Part shown: positions 51,277 to 63,700 of the stretch, in pieces
Position numbering within the stretch: position 1 is the stretch's first letter
Layout: each line of letters starts with the position of its first letter
Assembly (NCBI GenBank): GCA_037013495.1
Contig: JAZDXN010000026.1
Coordinates: 62,001-126,000, forward strand
Direction: 5' to 3'
Length of the DNA: 64,000 bases
Origin: Hippophae tibetana
Lineage: Eukaryota > Streptophyta > Magnoliopsida > Rosales > Elaeagnaceae
Made by a program: the position numbers and the translations under genes
Notes under the pieces: generated by a model
Databases searched by the model: none
Seen by the model: only the letters and a program-made list of their open reading frames with translations
Told to the model about the DNA's origin: nothing

Positions 51277-54200
51277 TTGATTATTTATATTTTCAATCAA
51301 TCTCTATTCTTCAAAAAAAATAAGAGAAGAGAAAAAGAAAGAGGATGTCGTTCATATTTTCAAAAACAAAGAAGCATTTGGTAAATATGAGTTACAACTT
51401 TCAATGTAAATAACTTTTGACTCGGGTATCGAAAACACTATTATAATATATCAAATCGAAGTTCGTATGAAATTACAAAATGTGGTTTGGTCCAGCCAAG
51501 GAAAATCGTTTTTGTACCCAAATTATATCGTTTACATCACTTACCGAGTGTTTAACGTTTTTGACGCATAATATTCATTTCACTTACTTCTGGTTTAATT
51601 CAATAGAGCTATACAAGAGATATTGGTGCCAAGATAGCATTGTTTATTTATATTTTCAATCAATCGCTATTCTTCAAAAAAAATTAGAGAAGAGAAAAAG
51701 AAAGAGGATGTCATTCATATTTTCAAAAACAAAAAAACATTTGGTAAATATGAGTTACAACTTTCAACGGAGATAACTTTTGACTCGGGTATCGAAAACA
51801 CTATTATAATATATCAAAACGAAGCTTGTATGAAATTACACAATATATTTTGGTCGCGCCAAAGAAAATCGTTTTTGTACACAAATTACATTGTTTACAT
51901 CATTTATCGAGTGTTTATTGTTTTTGAAGCACCGTTTTCATTTTACTTACTTCTGATTTAATTCAATAGGGCTATACAGGAGATATTGGTGCCAAACTAG
52001 GTTTGATTTTTTATATTTTCAATCAACCCCATTTTTCAAAAAAAATAAGAGAAGAGAAAAAGAAAGAGGATGACGTTCATATTTTCAAAAATAAAAAAAC
52101 ATTTGGTAAATATCAGTTACAACTTTCAACGGAGATAACTTTTGACTCTGGTATCGAAACCACTATTATAATATATCAAATTGACGTTCGTATGAAATTA
52201 CAAAATGTGGTTTGGTCCAGCCAAGGAAAATCGTTTTTGTACCCAAATTTTATCGGTTACATCACTTACCGAGTGTGTAATGTTTTTGACGCATAATTTT
52301 CATTTCACTTACTTCTAGTTTAATTCAATAGAGCTATACAGGAGATATTGGTGCCAAGATAGCATTTTTTATTTATATTTTTAACCAGTCGCTATTATTT
52401 AAAAAAATTATAGAAGAGAAAAAGAAAGAGGATGTCGTTCATATTTTCAAAAACAAAAAAACATTTGGTAAATATGAGTTACAACTTTCAACGGAGTTAA
52501 CTTTTGACTCGGTATCGAAACCACTATTATAATATATCAAACTGAAGCTCGTATGAAATTACCCAATATATTTTGGTCGTGCCAAGGAAAATAGTTTTTG
52601 TACCCAAATTACATCGTTTACATCATTTATCGAGTGTTTAAAGTTTTTGAAGCACCGTTTTCATTTTACTTACTTCTGGTCTTATTCAATAGGGCTATAT
52701 AGGAGATATTGGTGCCAACCTAGGTTTGATTATTTATATTTTCAATCAACCCCATTCTTCAAAAAAAATAAGAGAAGAGAAAAAGAAAGAGGATGTCGTT
52801 CATATTTTCAAAAACAAAAAAACATTTGGTAAATATGAGTTACAACTTTCAACGGAGATAACTTTTGACTCGGGTATCGAAACCACTATTATAATATATC
52901 AAATCGAAGTTCGTATCAAAATTACAAAATATGGTTTAGCCCCGCTAAAGAAAATCGTTTTTGTACCCAAATTACATTGTTTACATCACTTACCGAGTGT
53001 TTAAAGTTTTTTACGCACCATTTTCATTTTACTTACTTCTGGTTTAATTAAATAGGGCTATACAGGAGATATTGGTGCCAACCTAGGGTTGTTTATTTAT
53101 ATTTTCAATGAGTCTCTATTCCTCAAAATAAATAATAGAAAAGAAAAGGAAAGAGAATGTCGTTCATATTTTCAAAAATAAAAAAACATTTGGTAAATAT
53201 GAGTTACAACTTTCAATGGAGATAACTTTTGACTCGGGTATCGAAAACACTTTTATAATATATCAAATCGAAGCTCGTATGAAATTACACAATATAACTT
53301 GTTCGCGCCAAGGAAAATCGTTTTTGTACTCAAATTACATCGTTTACATCAGTTACCGAGTGTTTAAAGTTTTTGAAGCAGCGTTTTCATTTTACTTACT
53401 TCTGGTTTAATTCAATAGGGCTATACAGGAGATATTGGTGCCAACCTAGGTTTGATTATTTATATTTTCAATCAACCCCATTTTTCAAAAAAAATAAGAG
53501 AAGAGAAAAAGAAAGAGGATGTCGTTCATATTTTCAAAAACAAAAAAGCATTTGGTAAATATCAGTTACAACTTTCAACGGAGATAACTTTTGACTCCTG
53601 TATCGAAAACACTATTATAATATATCAAATTGACGTTCGTATGAAATTACAAAATGTGGTTTGGTCCAGCCAAGGAAAATCGTTTTTGTACTCAAATTAT
53701 ATCGTTTACATCACTTACCGAGTGTGTAACGTTTTTGACGCACAATTTTCATTTCACTTACTTCTGGTTTAATTCAATAGAGCTATACAGGAGATATTGG
53801 TGCCAAGATAGCATTTTTTATTTATATTTTCAATCATTCGCTATTCTTCAAAAAAATTAGAGAAGAGAAAAAGAAAGAGGATGTCGTTCATATTTTCAAA
53901 AACAAAAAAACATTTGGTAAATATGAGTTACAACTTTCAACGGAGATAACTTTTGACTCGGGTATCGAAAGCACTATTATAATATATCAAATCAAATCTC
54001 ATATCAAATTACACAATATCTTTTGGTCCCCCAAGGAAAATCGTTTTTGTACCCAAATTACATCGTTTACATAACTTACCGAGTGTTTAAAGTTTTTGAA
54101 GCACCATTTTCATTTTACTTGCTTCTCGTTTAATTCAATAGATCTATACAGGAGATGTTGGTGCCAACCTAGGTTTGATTATTAATATTTTCAATCAATC

Positions 54201-57200
54201 CCTATTCTTCAGAAAAAAAAAATAAGAGAAGAGAAAAAGAAAGAGGATGTCGTTCATATTTTCAAAAACAAAGAAGCATTTGGTAAATATGAGTTACAAC
54301 TTTCAATGTAGATAACTTTTGACTCGGGTATCGAAAACACTATTATAATATATCAAATCGAAGCTCGTATGAAATTACACAATATATTTTGTTCGCGCCA
54401 AAGAAAATCGTTTTTGTACTCAAATTACATCGTTTACATCAGTTACCAAGTGTTTAAAGTTTTTTAAGCAGCGTTTTCATTTTACTTACTTCTAGTTTAA
54501 TTCAATAGGGCTATACAGAAGATATTGGTGCCAACCTAGGTTTGATTATTTATATTTTCAATCAGTCTCTATTCTTCAAAAAAAATAATAGAAAAGAAAA
54601 GGAAAGAGGATGTCGTTCATATTTTAAAAAAAAAACATTTGGTACATATGAGTTACAATTTTCAATGGAGAAAACTTTTGACTCGTGTATCGAAACCACT
54701 ATTATAATATATCAAATCGAAGCTCGTATGAAATTACCCAATATATTTTGGTCGTGCCAAGGAAAATAGTTTTTGTACCCAAATTACATCGTTTACATCA
54801 TTTATCGAGTGTTTAAAGTTTTTGAAGCACCGCTTTCATTTTACTTACTTCTGGTCTTATTCAATAGGGCTATACAGAAGATATTGGTGCCAACCTAGGT
54901 TTGATTATTTATATTTTCAATCAACCCCATTCTTCAAAAAAAATAAGAGAAGAGAAAAAGAAAGAGGATGTCGTTCATATTTTCAAAAACAAAAAAACAT
55001 TTGGTAAATATGAGTTACAACTTTCAACGGAGATAACTTTTGACTCGGGTATCGAAACCACTATTATAATATATCAAATCGAAGTTCGTATCAAAATTAC
55101 AAAATATGGTTTGGCCCCGCTAAAGAAAATCGTTTTTGTACCCAAATTACATCGTTTACATCACTTACCGAGTGTTTAAAGTTTTTTACGCACCATTTTC
55201 ATTTTACTTACTTCTGGTTTAATTCAATAGGGTTATACAGGAGATATTGGTGCCAACCTAGGGTTGTTTATTTATATTTTCAATCAGTCTCTATTCCTCA
55301 AAATAAATAATAGAAAAGAAAAAGAAAGAGAATGTCGTTCATATTTTCAAAAATAAAAAAACATTTGGTAAATATGAGTTACAACTTTCAATGGAGATAA
55401 CTTTTGACTCGGGTATCGAAAACACTATTATAATATATCAAATCGAAGCTCGTATGAAATTACACAATATAACTTGTTCGCGCCAAGGAAAATCGTTTTT
55501 GTACTCAAATTACATCGTTTACATCAGTTACCGAGTGTTTAAAGTTTTTGAAGCAGCGTTTTCATTTTACTTACTTCTGGTTTAATTCAATAGGGCTATA
55601 CAGGAGATATTGGTGCCAACCTAGGTTTGATTATTTATATTTTCAATCAACCCCATTTTTCAAAAAAAATAAGAGAAGAGAAAAAGAAAGAGGATGTCGT
55701 TCATATTTTCAAAAACAAAAAAGCATTTGGTAAATATCAGTTACAACTTTCAACGGAGATAACTTTTGACTCTGGTATCGAAAACACTATTATAATATAT
55801 CAAATCGAAGTTCGTATGAAATTACAAAATGTGGTTTGGTCCAGCCAAGGAAAATCGTTTTTGTACCCAAATTATATCGTTTACATCACTTACCGAGTGT
55901 TTAACGTTTTTGACGCACAATATTCATTTCACTTACTTCTGGTTTAATTCAATAGAGCTATACAAGAGATATTGGTGCCAAGATAGCATTGTTTATTTAT
56001 ATTTTCAATCAATCGCTCTTCTTCAAAAAAAATTAGAGAAGAGAAAAAGAAAGAGGATTTCATTCATATTTTCAAAAACAAAAAAACATTTGGTAAATAT
56101 GAGTTACAACTTTCAACGGAGTGATCTTTTGACTCGGTATCGAAACCACTATTATAATATATCAAACCGAAGCTCGTATGAAATTACACAATATATTTTG
56201 GTCGTGCCAAGGAATATAGTTTTTGTACCCAAATTACATCGTTTACACCACTTACCGAGTGTTTAAAGTTTTTGATGCACCATTTTCAATTTACTTACTT
56301 CTAGTTTAATTCAATAGAGCTATACAAGAGATATTAGTGCCAACATAGGTTTGATTATTTATATTTTCAAACAATCCCTATTCTTCATAAAAAATAAGAG
56401 AAGAGACAAAAAAAGAGGATGTCGTTCATATTTTCAAAAACAAAAAAAGCATTTGGTAAATATAAGTTACAACTTTCAATGGAGATAACTTTTAACTCGG
56501 GTATCGAAAACACTATTATAATATATCAAAACGAAGCTCGTATGAAATTACACAATAGATTTTGGTCGCGCCAAGGAAAATCGTTTTTGTACACAAATTA
56601 CATCGTTTACATCATTTATCGAGTGTTTAAAGTTTTTGAAGCACCGTTTTAATTTTACTTACTTCTGGTCTTATTCAATAGGGCTATACAGGAGATATTG
56701 GTGCCAACCTAGGTTTGATTATTTATATTTTCAATCAACCCCATTCTTCAAAAAAAATAAGAGAAGAGAAAAAGAAAGAGGACGTCGTTCATATTTTCAA
56801 AAACAAAAAAACATTTGGTAAATATGAGTTACAACTTTCAACGGAGATAACTTTTGACTCGGGTATGGAAAACACTATTATAATATATCAAATCGAAGCT
56901 CGTATGAAATTACTCAATATATTTTGGTCGCGCCAAGGAAAATCGTTTTTGTAAACAAATTACATCGTTTACATCACTTACCGAGTGTTTAAAGTTTTTG
57001 AAGCACCGTTTTCGTTTTACTTACTTCTAGTTTAATTCAATAGGGCTATACAGGAGATATTGGTGCCAACCTAGGTTTGATTATTTATATTTTCAATCAA
57101 CCCCATTCTTCAAAAAAAATAAGAGAAGAGAAAAAGAAAGAGGACGTTGTTCATATTTTCAAAAACAAAAAATCATTTGGTAAATATGAGTTACAACTTT

Positions 57201-58529
57201 CAATGCAGATAACTTTTGACTCGTGTATCGAAAACACTATTATAATATATCAAATCGAAGCTCATATGAAATTACACAATATATTTTGGTCGCGCCAAGG
57301 AAAATCGTTTTTGTACTTAAATTACATCATTTACATCAGTTACCGAGTGTTTAAAGTTTTTGAAGCACCGTTTTCATTTTAGTTACTTCTGGTTTAATTC
57401 AATAGGGCTATACAGGAGATATTGGTGCCAACCTAGGTTTGATTATTAATATTTTCAATCAATTCCTATTCTTCAAAAAAAAAATAAGAGAAAAGAAAAA
57501 GAAAGGGGATGTCGTTCATATTTTCAAAAACAAAAAAAACATTTGGTAACTATGAGTTACCATTTTCAATGGAGAAAAATTTTGACTCGTGTATCGAAAC
57601 CACTATTATAATATATCAAATCGAAGCTCGTATCAAATTACACAATATTTTTTGGTCCCGTCAAAGAAAATCGTTTTTATACCAAAATTACATCGTTTAC
57701 ATCACTTACCGACTGTTTAAAGTTTTTGAAGCACCGTTTTCATTTTACTTATTTCTGGCTTAATTCAATAGGTCTATACAGGATATATTGGTGCCAACCT
57801 AGGTTTTATTATTTATATTTTCAATCAATCCCTATTCTTCAGAAAAAATAAGAGAAGATAAAAAGAAAGAGTATGTCGTTCATATTTTCAAAAACAATAA
57901 AACATTTGGTAAATATGAGTTACAACTTCCAACGGAGATAACTTTTGACTCCGGTATCGAAACCACTATTATAATATATCAAATCAAATCTCATATCAAA
58001 TTACACAATATCTTTTGGTCCCCCAAGGAAAATCGTTTTTGTACCCAAATTACATCGTTTACATAACTTACCGAGTGTTTAAAGTTTTTGAAGCACCATT
58101 TTCATTTTACTTGCTTCTCGTTTAATTCAATAGATCTATACAAGAGATGTTGGTGCCAACCTAGGTTTGATTGTTAATATTTTCAATCAATCCCTATTCT
58201 TCAGAAAAAAAAATAAGAGAAAAGAAAAAGAAAGGGAATGTCGTTCATATTTTCAAAAAAAAAACATTTGGTACATATGAGTTACAATTTTCAATGGAGA
58301 AAACTTTTGACTCGTGTATCGAAACCACTATTATAAGATATCAAATCGAAGCTCATATCAAATTACACAATATGTTTTGGTTCCGTCAAAGAAAATCGTT
58401 TTTGTACCCAAATTACATCGTTTACATCACTTACCGAGTGTTTATAATTTTTGAAGCACCGTTTTCATTTTACTTACTTCTGGCTTAATTCAATAGGGCT
58501 ATACAGGAGATATTGGTGCCAACCTAGGT

Positions 58530-59622
58530 TTGATTATTTATATTTTCAATCAATCCCTATTCTTCAAAAAAAAATAAGAGAAGAGAAAAAGAAAGAGGAT
58601 GTCGTTCATATTTTCAAAAACAAAGATGCATTTGGTAAATATGAGTTACAACTTTCAATGTAGATAACTTTTGACTCATGTATCGAAAACACTATTATAA
58701 TATATCAAATCGAAGCTCGTATAAAATTACACAATATAATTTGGTCGCACCAAGGAAAATCGTTTTTGTACACAAATTACATCGTTTACATTATTTATCG
58801 AGTGTTTAATGTTTTTGAAGCACCGTTTTCATTTTTCTTACTTCTGGTTTAATTGAATAGGGCTATACAGGAGATATTGGTTCCAACCTAGGTTTGATTA
58901 TTTATATTTTCAATCAATCCCAATTCTTCAAAAAAAAAAAATAAGTGATGAGAAAAAGAAAAAAGATGTCGTTCATATTTTGAAAAGTAAAAAAACATTT
59001 GGTAAATATGAGTTACAACTTTCAACGGAGATAAGTTTTGACTCGGGTATCGAAACCATTATTATAATATATCAAATCAAAACTCTTATCAAATTACACA
59101 ATATCTTTTGGTCCCCTAAGGAAAATCGTTTTTGTACCCGAATTACATCGTTTACATCACTTACCGAGTGTTTAAATTTTTTGAAGCACCGTTTTCATTT
59201 TACTTATTTCTGGTTTAATTCAATAGGGTTATACAGGAGATATTGGTGCCAACCTAGGTTTGATTATTTAGATTTTCAATCAATACCTTATCTTCAAAAA
59301 AAAATAAGAGAAGAGAAAAAGAAAGAGTATGTCGTTCATATTTTCATAAACAAAAAAACATTTGGTAAATATGATTTACAAATTTCAACGGAGATAACTT
59401 TTGACTCGGATATCGAAACCACTATTATAATATATCAAATCAAATCTCGTATCAAATTACACAATATGTTTTGGTGCCTCAAGGAAAATCGTTTTTGTAC
59501 CCAAATTACATCGTTTACATCACTTACCGAGTGTTTAAAGTTTTTGAAGCACCGTTTTCATTTTACTTACTTCTGGCTTAATTCAATAGGGCTATACAGG
59601 AGATATTGGTGCCAACCTAGGT
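58530..59622 (+). repeat. 3-monomer duplication, copy 1 (~1,092 bp)
   Basis: Monomers 58530, 58894 and 59260 recur as 59623, 59986 and 60352. The pair is identified by rare variants: GGTTCCAACC linkers, a long A-run followed by ATAAGTGATGAG, GTCGTTCATATTTTGAAAAG, TTAGATTTTCAATCAATACC and TTTTCATAAAC. These variants occur nowhere else in the window that I noticed. Confidence 0.85.
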
Positions 59623-60714
59623 TTGATTATTTATATTTTCAATCAATCCCTATTCTTCAAAAAAAATAAGAGAAGAGAAAAAGAAAGAGGATGTCGTTCA
59701 TATTTTCAAAAACAAAGAAGCATTTGGTAAATATGAGTTACAACTTTCAATGTAGATAACTTTTGACTCGTGTATCGAAAACACTATTATAATATATCAA
59801 ATCGAAGCTCGTATAAAATTAAACAATATATTTTGGTCGCACCAAGGAAAATCGTTTTTGTACACAAATTACATCGTTTACATTATTTATCGAGTGTTTA
59901 ATGTTTTTGAAGCACCGTTTTCATTTTTCTTACTTCTGGTTTAATTCAATAGGGCTATACAGGAGATATTGGTTCCAACCTAGGTTTGATTATTTATATT
60001 TTCAATCAATCCCAATTCTTCAAAAAAAAAAAAATAAGTCATGAGAAAAAGAAAAAAGATGTCGTTCATATTTTGAAAAGTAAAAAAACATTTGGTAAAT
60101 ATGAGTTTCACTTTCAACGGAGATAAGTTTTGACTCGGGTATCGAAACCACTATTATAATATATCAAATCAAAACTCTTATCAAATTACACAATATCTTT
60201 TGGTCCCCTAAGGAAAATCGTTTTTGTACCCGAATTACATCGTTTACATCACTTACCGAGTTTTTAAATTTTTTGAAGCACCGTTTTCATTTTACTTATT
60301 TCTGGTTTAATTCAATAGGGTTATACAGGAGATATTGGTGCCAACCTAGGTTTGATTATTTAGATTTTCAATCAATACCCTATCTTCAAAAAAAAATAAG
60401 AGAAGAGAAAAAGAAAGAGTATGTCGTTCATATTTTCATAAACAAAAAAACATTTGGTAAATATGATTTACAACTTTCAACGGAGATAACTTTTGACTCG
60501 GATATCGAAACCACTATTATAATATATCAAATCAAATCTCGTATCAAATTACACAATATGTTTTGGTCCCTCAAGGAAAATCGTTTTTGTACCCAAATTA
60601 CATCGTTTACATCACTTACCGAGTGTTTAAAGTTTTTCAAGCACCATTTTCATTTTACTTGCTTCTCGTTTAATTCAACAGAGCTATACAGAAGATGTTG
60701 GTGCCAACCTATGT
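59623..60714 (+). repeat. 3-monomer duplication, copy 2 (~1,092 bp)
   Basis: This matches the preceding segment with changes such as ATAAGTCATGAG (GTGATGAG in copy 1), GAGTTTCACTTTC and GGTCCCTCAAGG (GGTGCCTCAAGG). The match ends at about 60,630, where TTTTTCAAGCACCATT replaces TTTTTGAAGCACCGTT and a CTTGCTTCTCG tail follows. It is more diverged than the HOR A-C copies, so the duplication is older or not being homogenised. Confidence 0.85.
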
Positions 60715-63700
60715 TTTATTCTTAATATTTTCAATCAATCCCTATTCTTCGGAAAAAAATAAGAGAAAAGAAAAAGAAAGGGCATGTCGTTCATATTTTC
60801 AAAAACAAAAAAACATTTAGTAAATATGAGTTACAATTTTCAATGCAAAAAACTTTTGACTCATGTATCGAAACCATTATTATAATATATCAAATCGAAG
60901 CTCGTAACAAATTACACAATATGTTTTGGTCCCATCAAAGAAAATTGTTTTTGTACCCAAATTACATCATTTACATCACTTACCGAGTGTTTAAAGTTTT
61001 GGAAGCACCGTTTTCATTTTACTTACTTCTGGTTTAATTCAATAGGGCTATACAAGAGATATTGGTGCCAACCTAGGGTTGTTTATTTATATTTTCAATC
61101 AATCCCTATTCTTCAAAAAAAAATAAGAGAAGAGAAAAAGAAAGGGGATGTCGTTCATATTTTCAAAAACAAAAAAAATTTGTAAATATGATTTACAACT
61201 TTCAACGGAGATAACTTTTGACTTGGGGATCGAAATCACTATTATAATATATCAAATCGAAGCTCGTATCAAATTAGACAATATCTTTTGGTACTTCCAA
61301 GGAAAATCGTTTTTGTACCAAAATTACATCGTTTATATCACTTACCAAGTGGTAAAGTTTTTTGTAGCACCGTTTTCATTTTACTTACTTCTGGTTTAAT
61401 TCAATAGAGCTATACAGGAGATATTGGTGCTGACCTAGGGTTGTTTATTTATATTTTCAATTAGTCTCTATTCTTCAAAAAAAAAAATAAGAGAAGAGAA
61501 AGAAAAGAGGATGTCGTTCATATCTTCAAAAACAAATAAACATTTGGTAAATATGAGTTACAATTTTCAACGGAGATAACTTTTGACTCGTGTATCGAAA
61601 CCACTATTATAATATATCAAATTGAAGTTCGTATGAAATTACAAAATATGGTTTGGTCCCCCAAGGAAAATCGTTTTTCTACCAAAATTACATTGTTTAC
61701 ATCACTTATCGAGTGTTTAAAGTTTTTGAAGCAACACTTTGATTGTACTTACTTCTACTTTAATTCATTAGAGCTATACAGGAGATATTCGTTCTGACGT
61801 AGGGTTGTTTATTTATATTTTCAATCAATCCCCATTCTTCAAAAAAAATAAAAGAAGAGAAAAAGAAAGAGGATGTCGTTTATATTTTCAAAAACAAAAA
61901 AACATTTGGTAAATATGAGTCACAACTATCAACGGAGATAACTTTTGACTCCGGTATCGAAACCACTATTATAATATATCAAATTGAAGTTTGTATGAAA
62001 TTACAAAATATGGTTTGGTCCAGCCAAGGAAAATAGTTTTTGTACCCAAATTACATCGTTTACTTCACTTATCGAGTGTTTAAAGTTTTTGAAGCACAAT
62101 TTTCATTTTACTTACTTCTGTTTTAATTCAATAGAGCTATACAGGAGATATTGGTTCTGACGTAGGGTTTTTTATTTATATTTTCAATCAGTCTCTATTC
62201 TTGAAAAAAAATTAGAGAAGAGAAAAAGAAAGAGAAGGTGGTTCATATTTTGAAAAACAAAAAAACATTTGGTAAATATGAGTTACAACTTTCAACGGAG
62301 ATAACTTTTGACTCCGGTATCGAAACCACTATTATAATATATCAAATTGATGTTCGTATGAAATTACAAAATATGGTTTTGGCCAGCCAAGGAAAATCGT
62401 TTTTGTACCCAAATTACGTCGTTTACATCACTTATCGAGTGTTTAAAGTTTTTGAAGCACAATTTTCATTTTACTTACTTCTGTTTTAATTCAATAGAGC
62501 TATATAGGAGATATTGGTTGCGACGTAGGGTTGTTTATTTATATTTTCAATCAGTCTCTATTCTTGAATAATAATTAGAGAAGAGAAAAAGAAAGAGGAT
62601 GTCGTTCATATTTTCAAAAACAAAAAAACATTTGGTAAATATGTTTTACAACTTTCAACGTAGATAAATTTTGACTCGGGAATCGAAACCACTATTATAA
62701 TATATCAAATCGAAGTTCATATGAAATTACACAATATTCTTTGGTCCCGCCAAGGAAAATCGTTTTTGTACCCAAATTACATCGTTTACATCACGTAAAG
62801 AGTGTTTAAAGTTTTTGAAGCACAATTTTCATTTTACTTACTTCTGGTTTAATTAAATAGAGCCATAGAGAAGATATTGGTGCCAACCTAGGTTTGATTA
62901 TTTATATTTTCAATCAATCCCTATTCTTCAAAAAAAATAAGAGAAGAGAAAAAGAAAGAGGATGTCGTTCACATTTTCAAAAACAAAAAAAAACATTTGG
63001 TCAGTATGAGTTACAACTTTCAATAGAGATAACTTTTGACTCGGGGATCGAAACCACTATTATAATATATCAAATCGAAGCTCGTATCAAATTAGACAAT
63101 ATGCATTGGTCTCGCGGGGAAAATCGTTTTGTACGTAAATAACATCGTTTACATCACTTATATAGTTTTAAAGTTTTTGATGCACCATTTTCAATTTATT
63201 TACTTCCGGTTTGATTCAATACAGCTATAAGGGAGATATTGTCACCGACCTAGGGTTGTTTATTTATATTTTCAATCAATCCATATTCTTCAAAAAAAAA
63301 TAAGAGAAGAGAAAAAGAAAGTGAATGTCGTTCATATTTTCAAAAAAAAAACAATTTGTAAATATGAGTTACAACTTTCAATAGAGATAACTTTTTACTC
63401 GGGGATCGAAACCACTATTATAATATATCAAATCGAAGCTCGTATAAAATTAGACAAAATCTTTTGGTACTTCCAAGGAAAATCGTTTTTGTACCAAAAT
63501 TACATCGTTTATATCACTTACCAAGTGTTAAAGTTTTTTGTAGCACCGTTTTCAATTTACTTACTTCTGGTTTAATTCAATAGAGCTATACAAGAGATAT
63601 TGGTGCTGACCTAGGGTTTTTTATTTATATTTTCAATTAGTCTCTATTCTTCAAAAAAAAATAAGAGTAGAGAAAAAAAAAGAGCATGTCGTTCATATTT

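Larger units (their letters stand above)
45303..56350 (+). repeat. Patchwork region D: overlapping short-range duplications
   Basis: Monomers start at 45483, 45846, 46208, 46569, 46932, 47297, 47659, 48020, 48383, 48746, 49108, 49469, 49836, 50194, 50557, 50914, 51277, 51640, 52003, 52365, 52726, 53089, 53452, 53814, 54175, 54542, 54901, 55264, 55627 and 55989. No single HOR applies. I see a 4-monomer repeat (1,451 bp), a 2-monomer repeat (about 720 bp), a 6-monomer shift (2,175 bp; 52726-53813 against 54901-55988), a 13-monomer shift (4,706 bp; 48383 onward against 53089 onward) and a 17-monomer shift (about 6,157 bp; 45120-46931 against 51277-53088). Most monomers are HOR C types in new orders. 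Confidence 0.85.

Noticed and set aside
55829..56266. 145-codon open frame
   Set aside because: It is the same satellite translation crossing a monomer boundary. Equivalent frames at 45323 and 51480 stop earlier, so there is no sign of coding constraint.
58980..59669. 229-codon open frame, the longest in the window
   Set aside because: It runs through two monomers plus the start of a third and encodes only translated satellite in shifting frames. Small indels happen to remove the stops. Its sister copy at 59.9-60.7 kb does not keep it open, and no protein family is recognisable.
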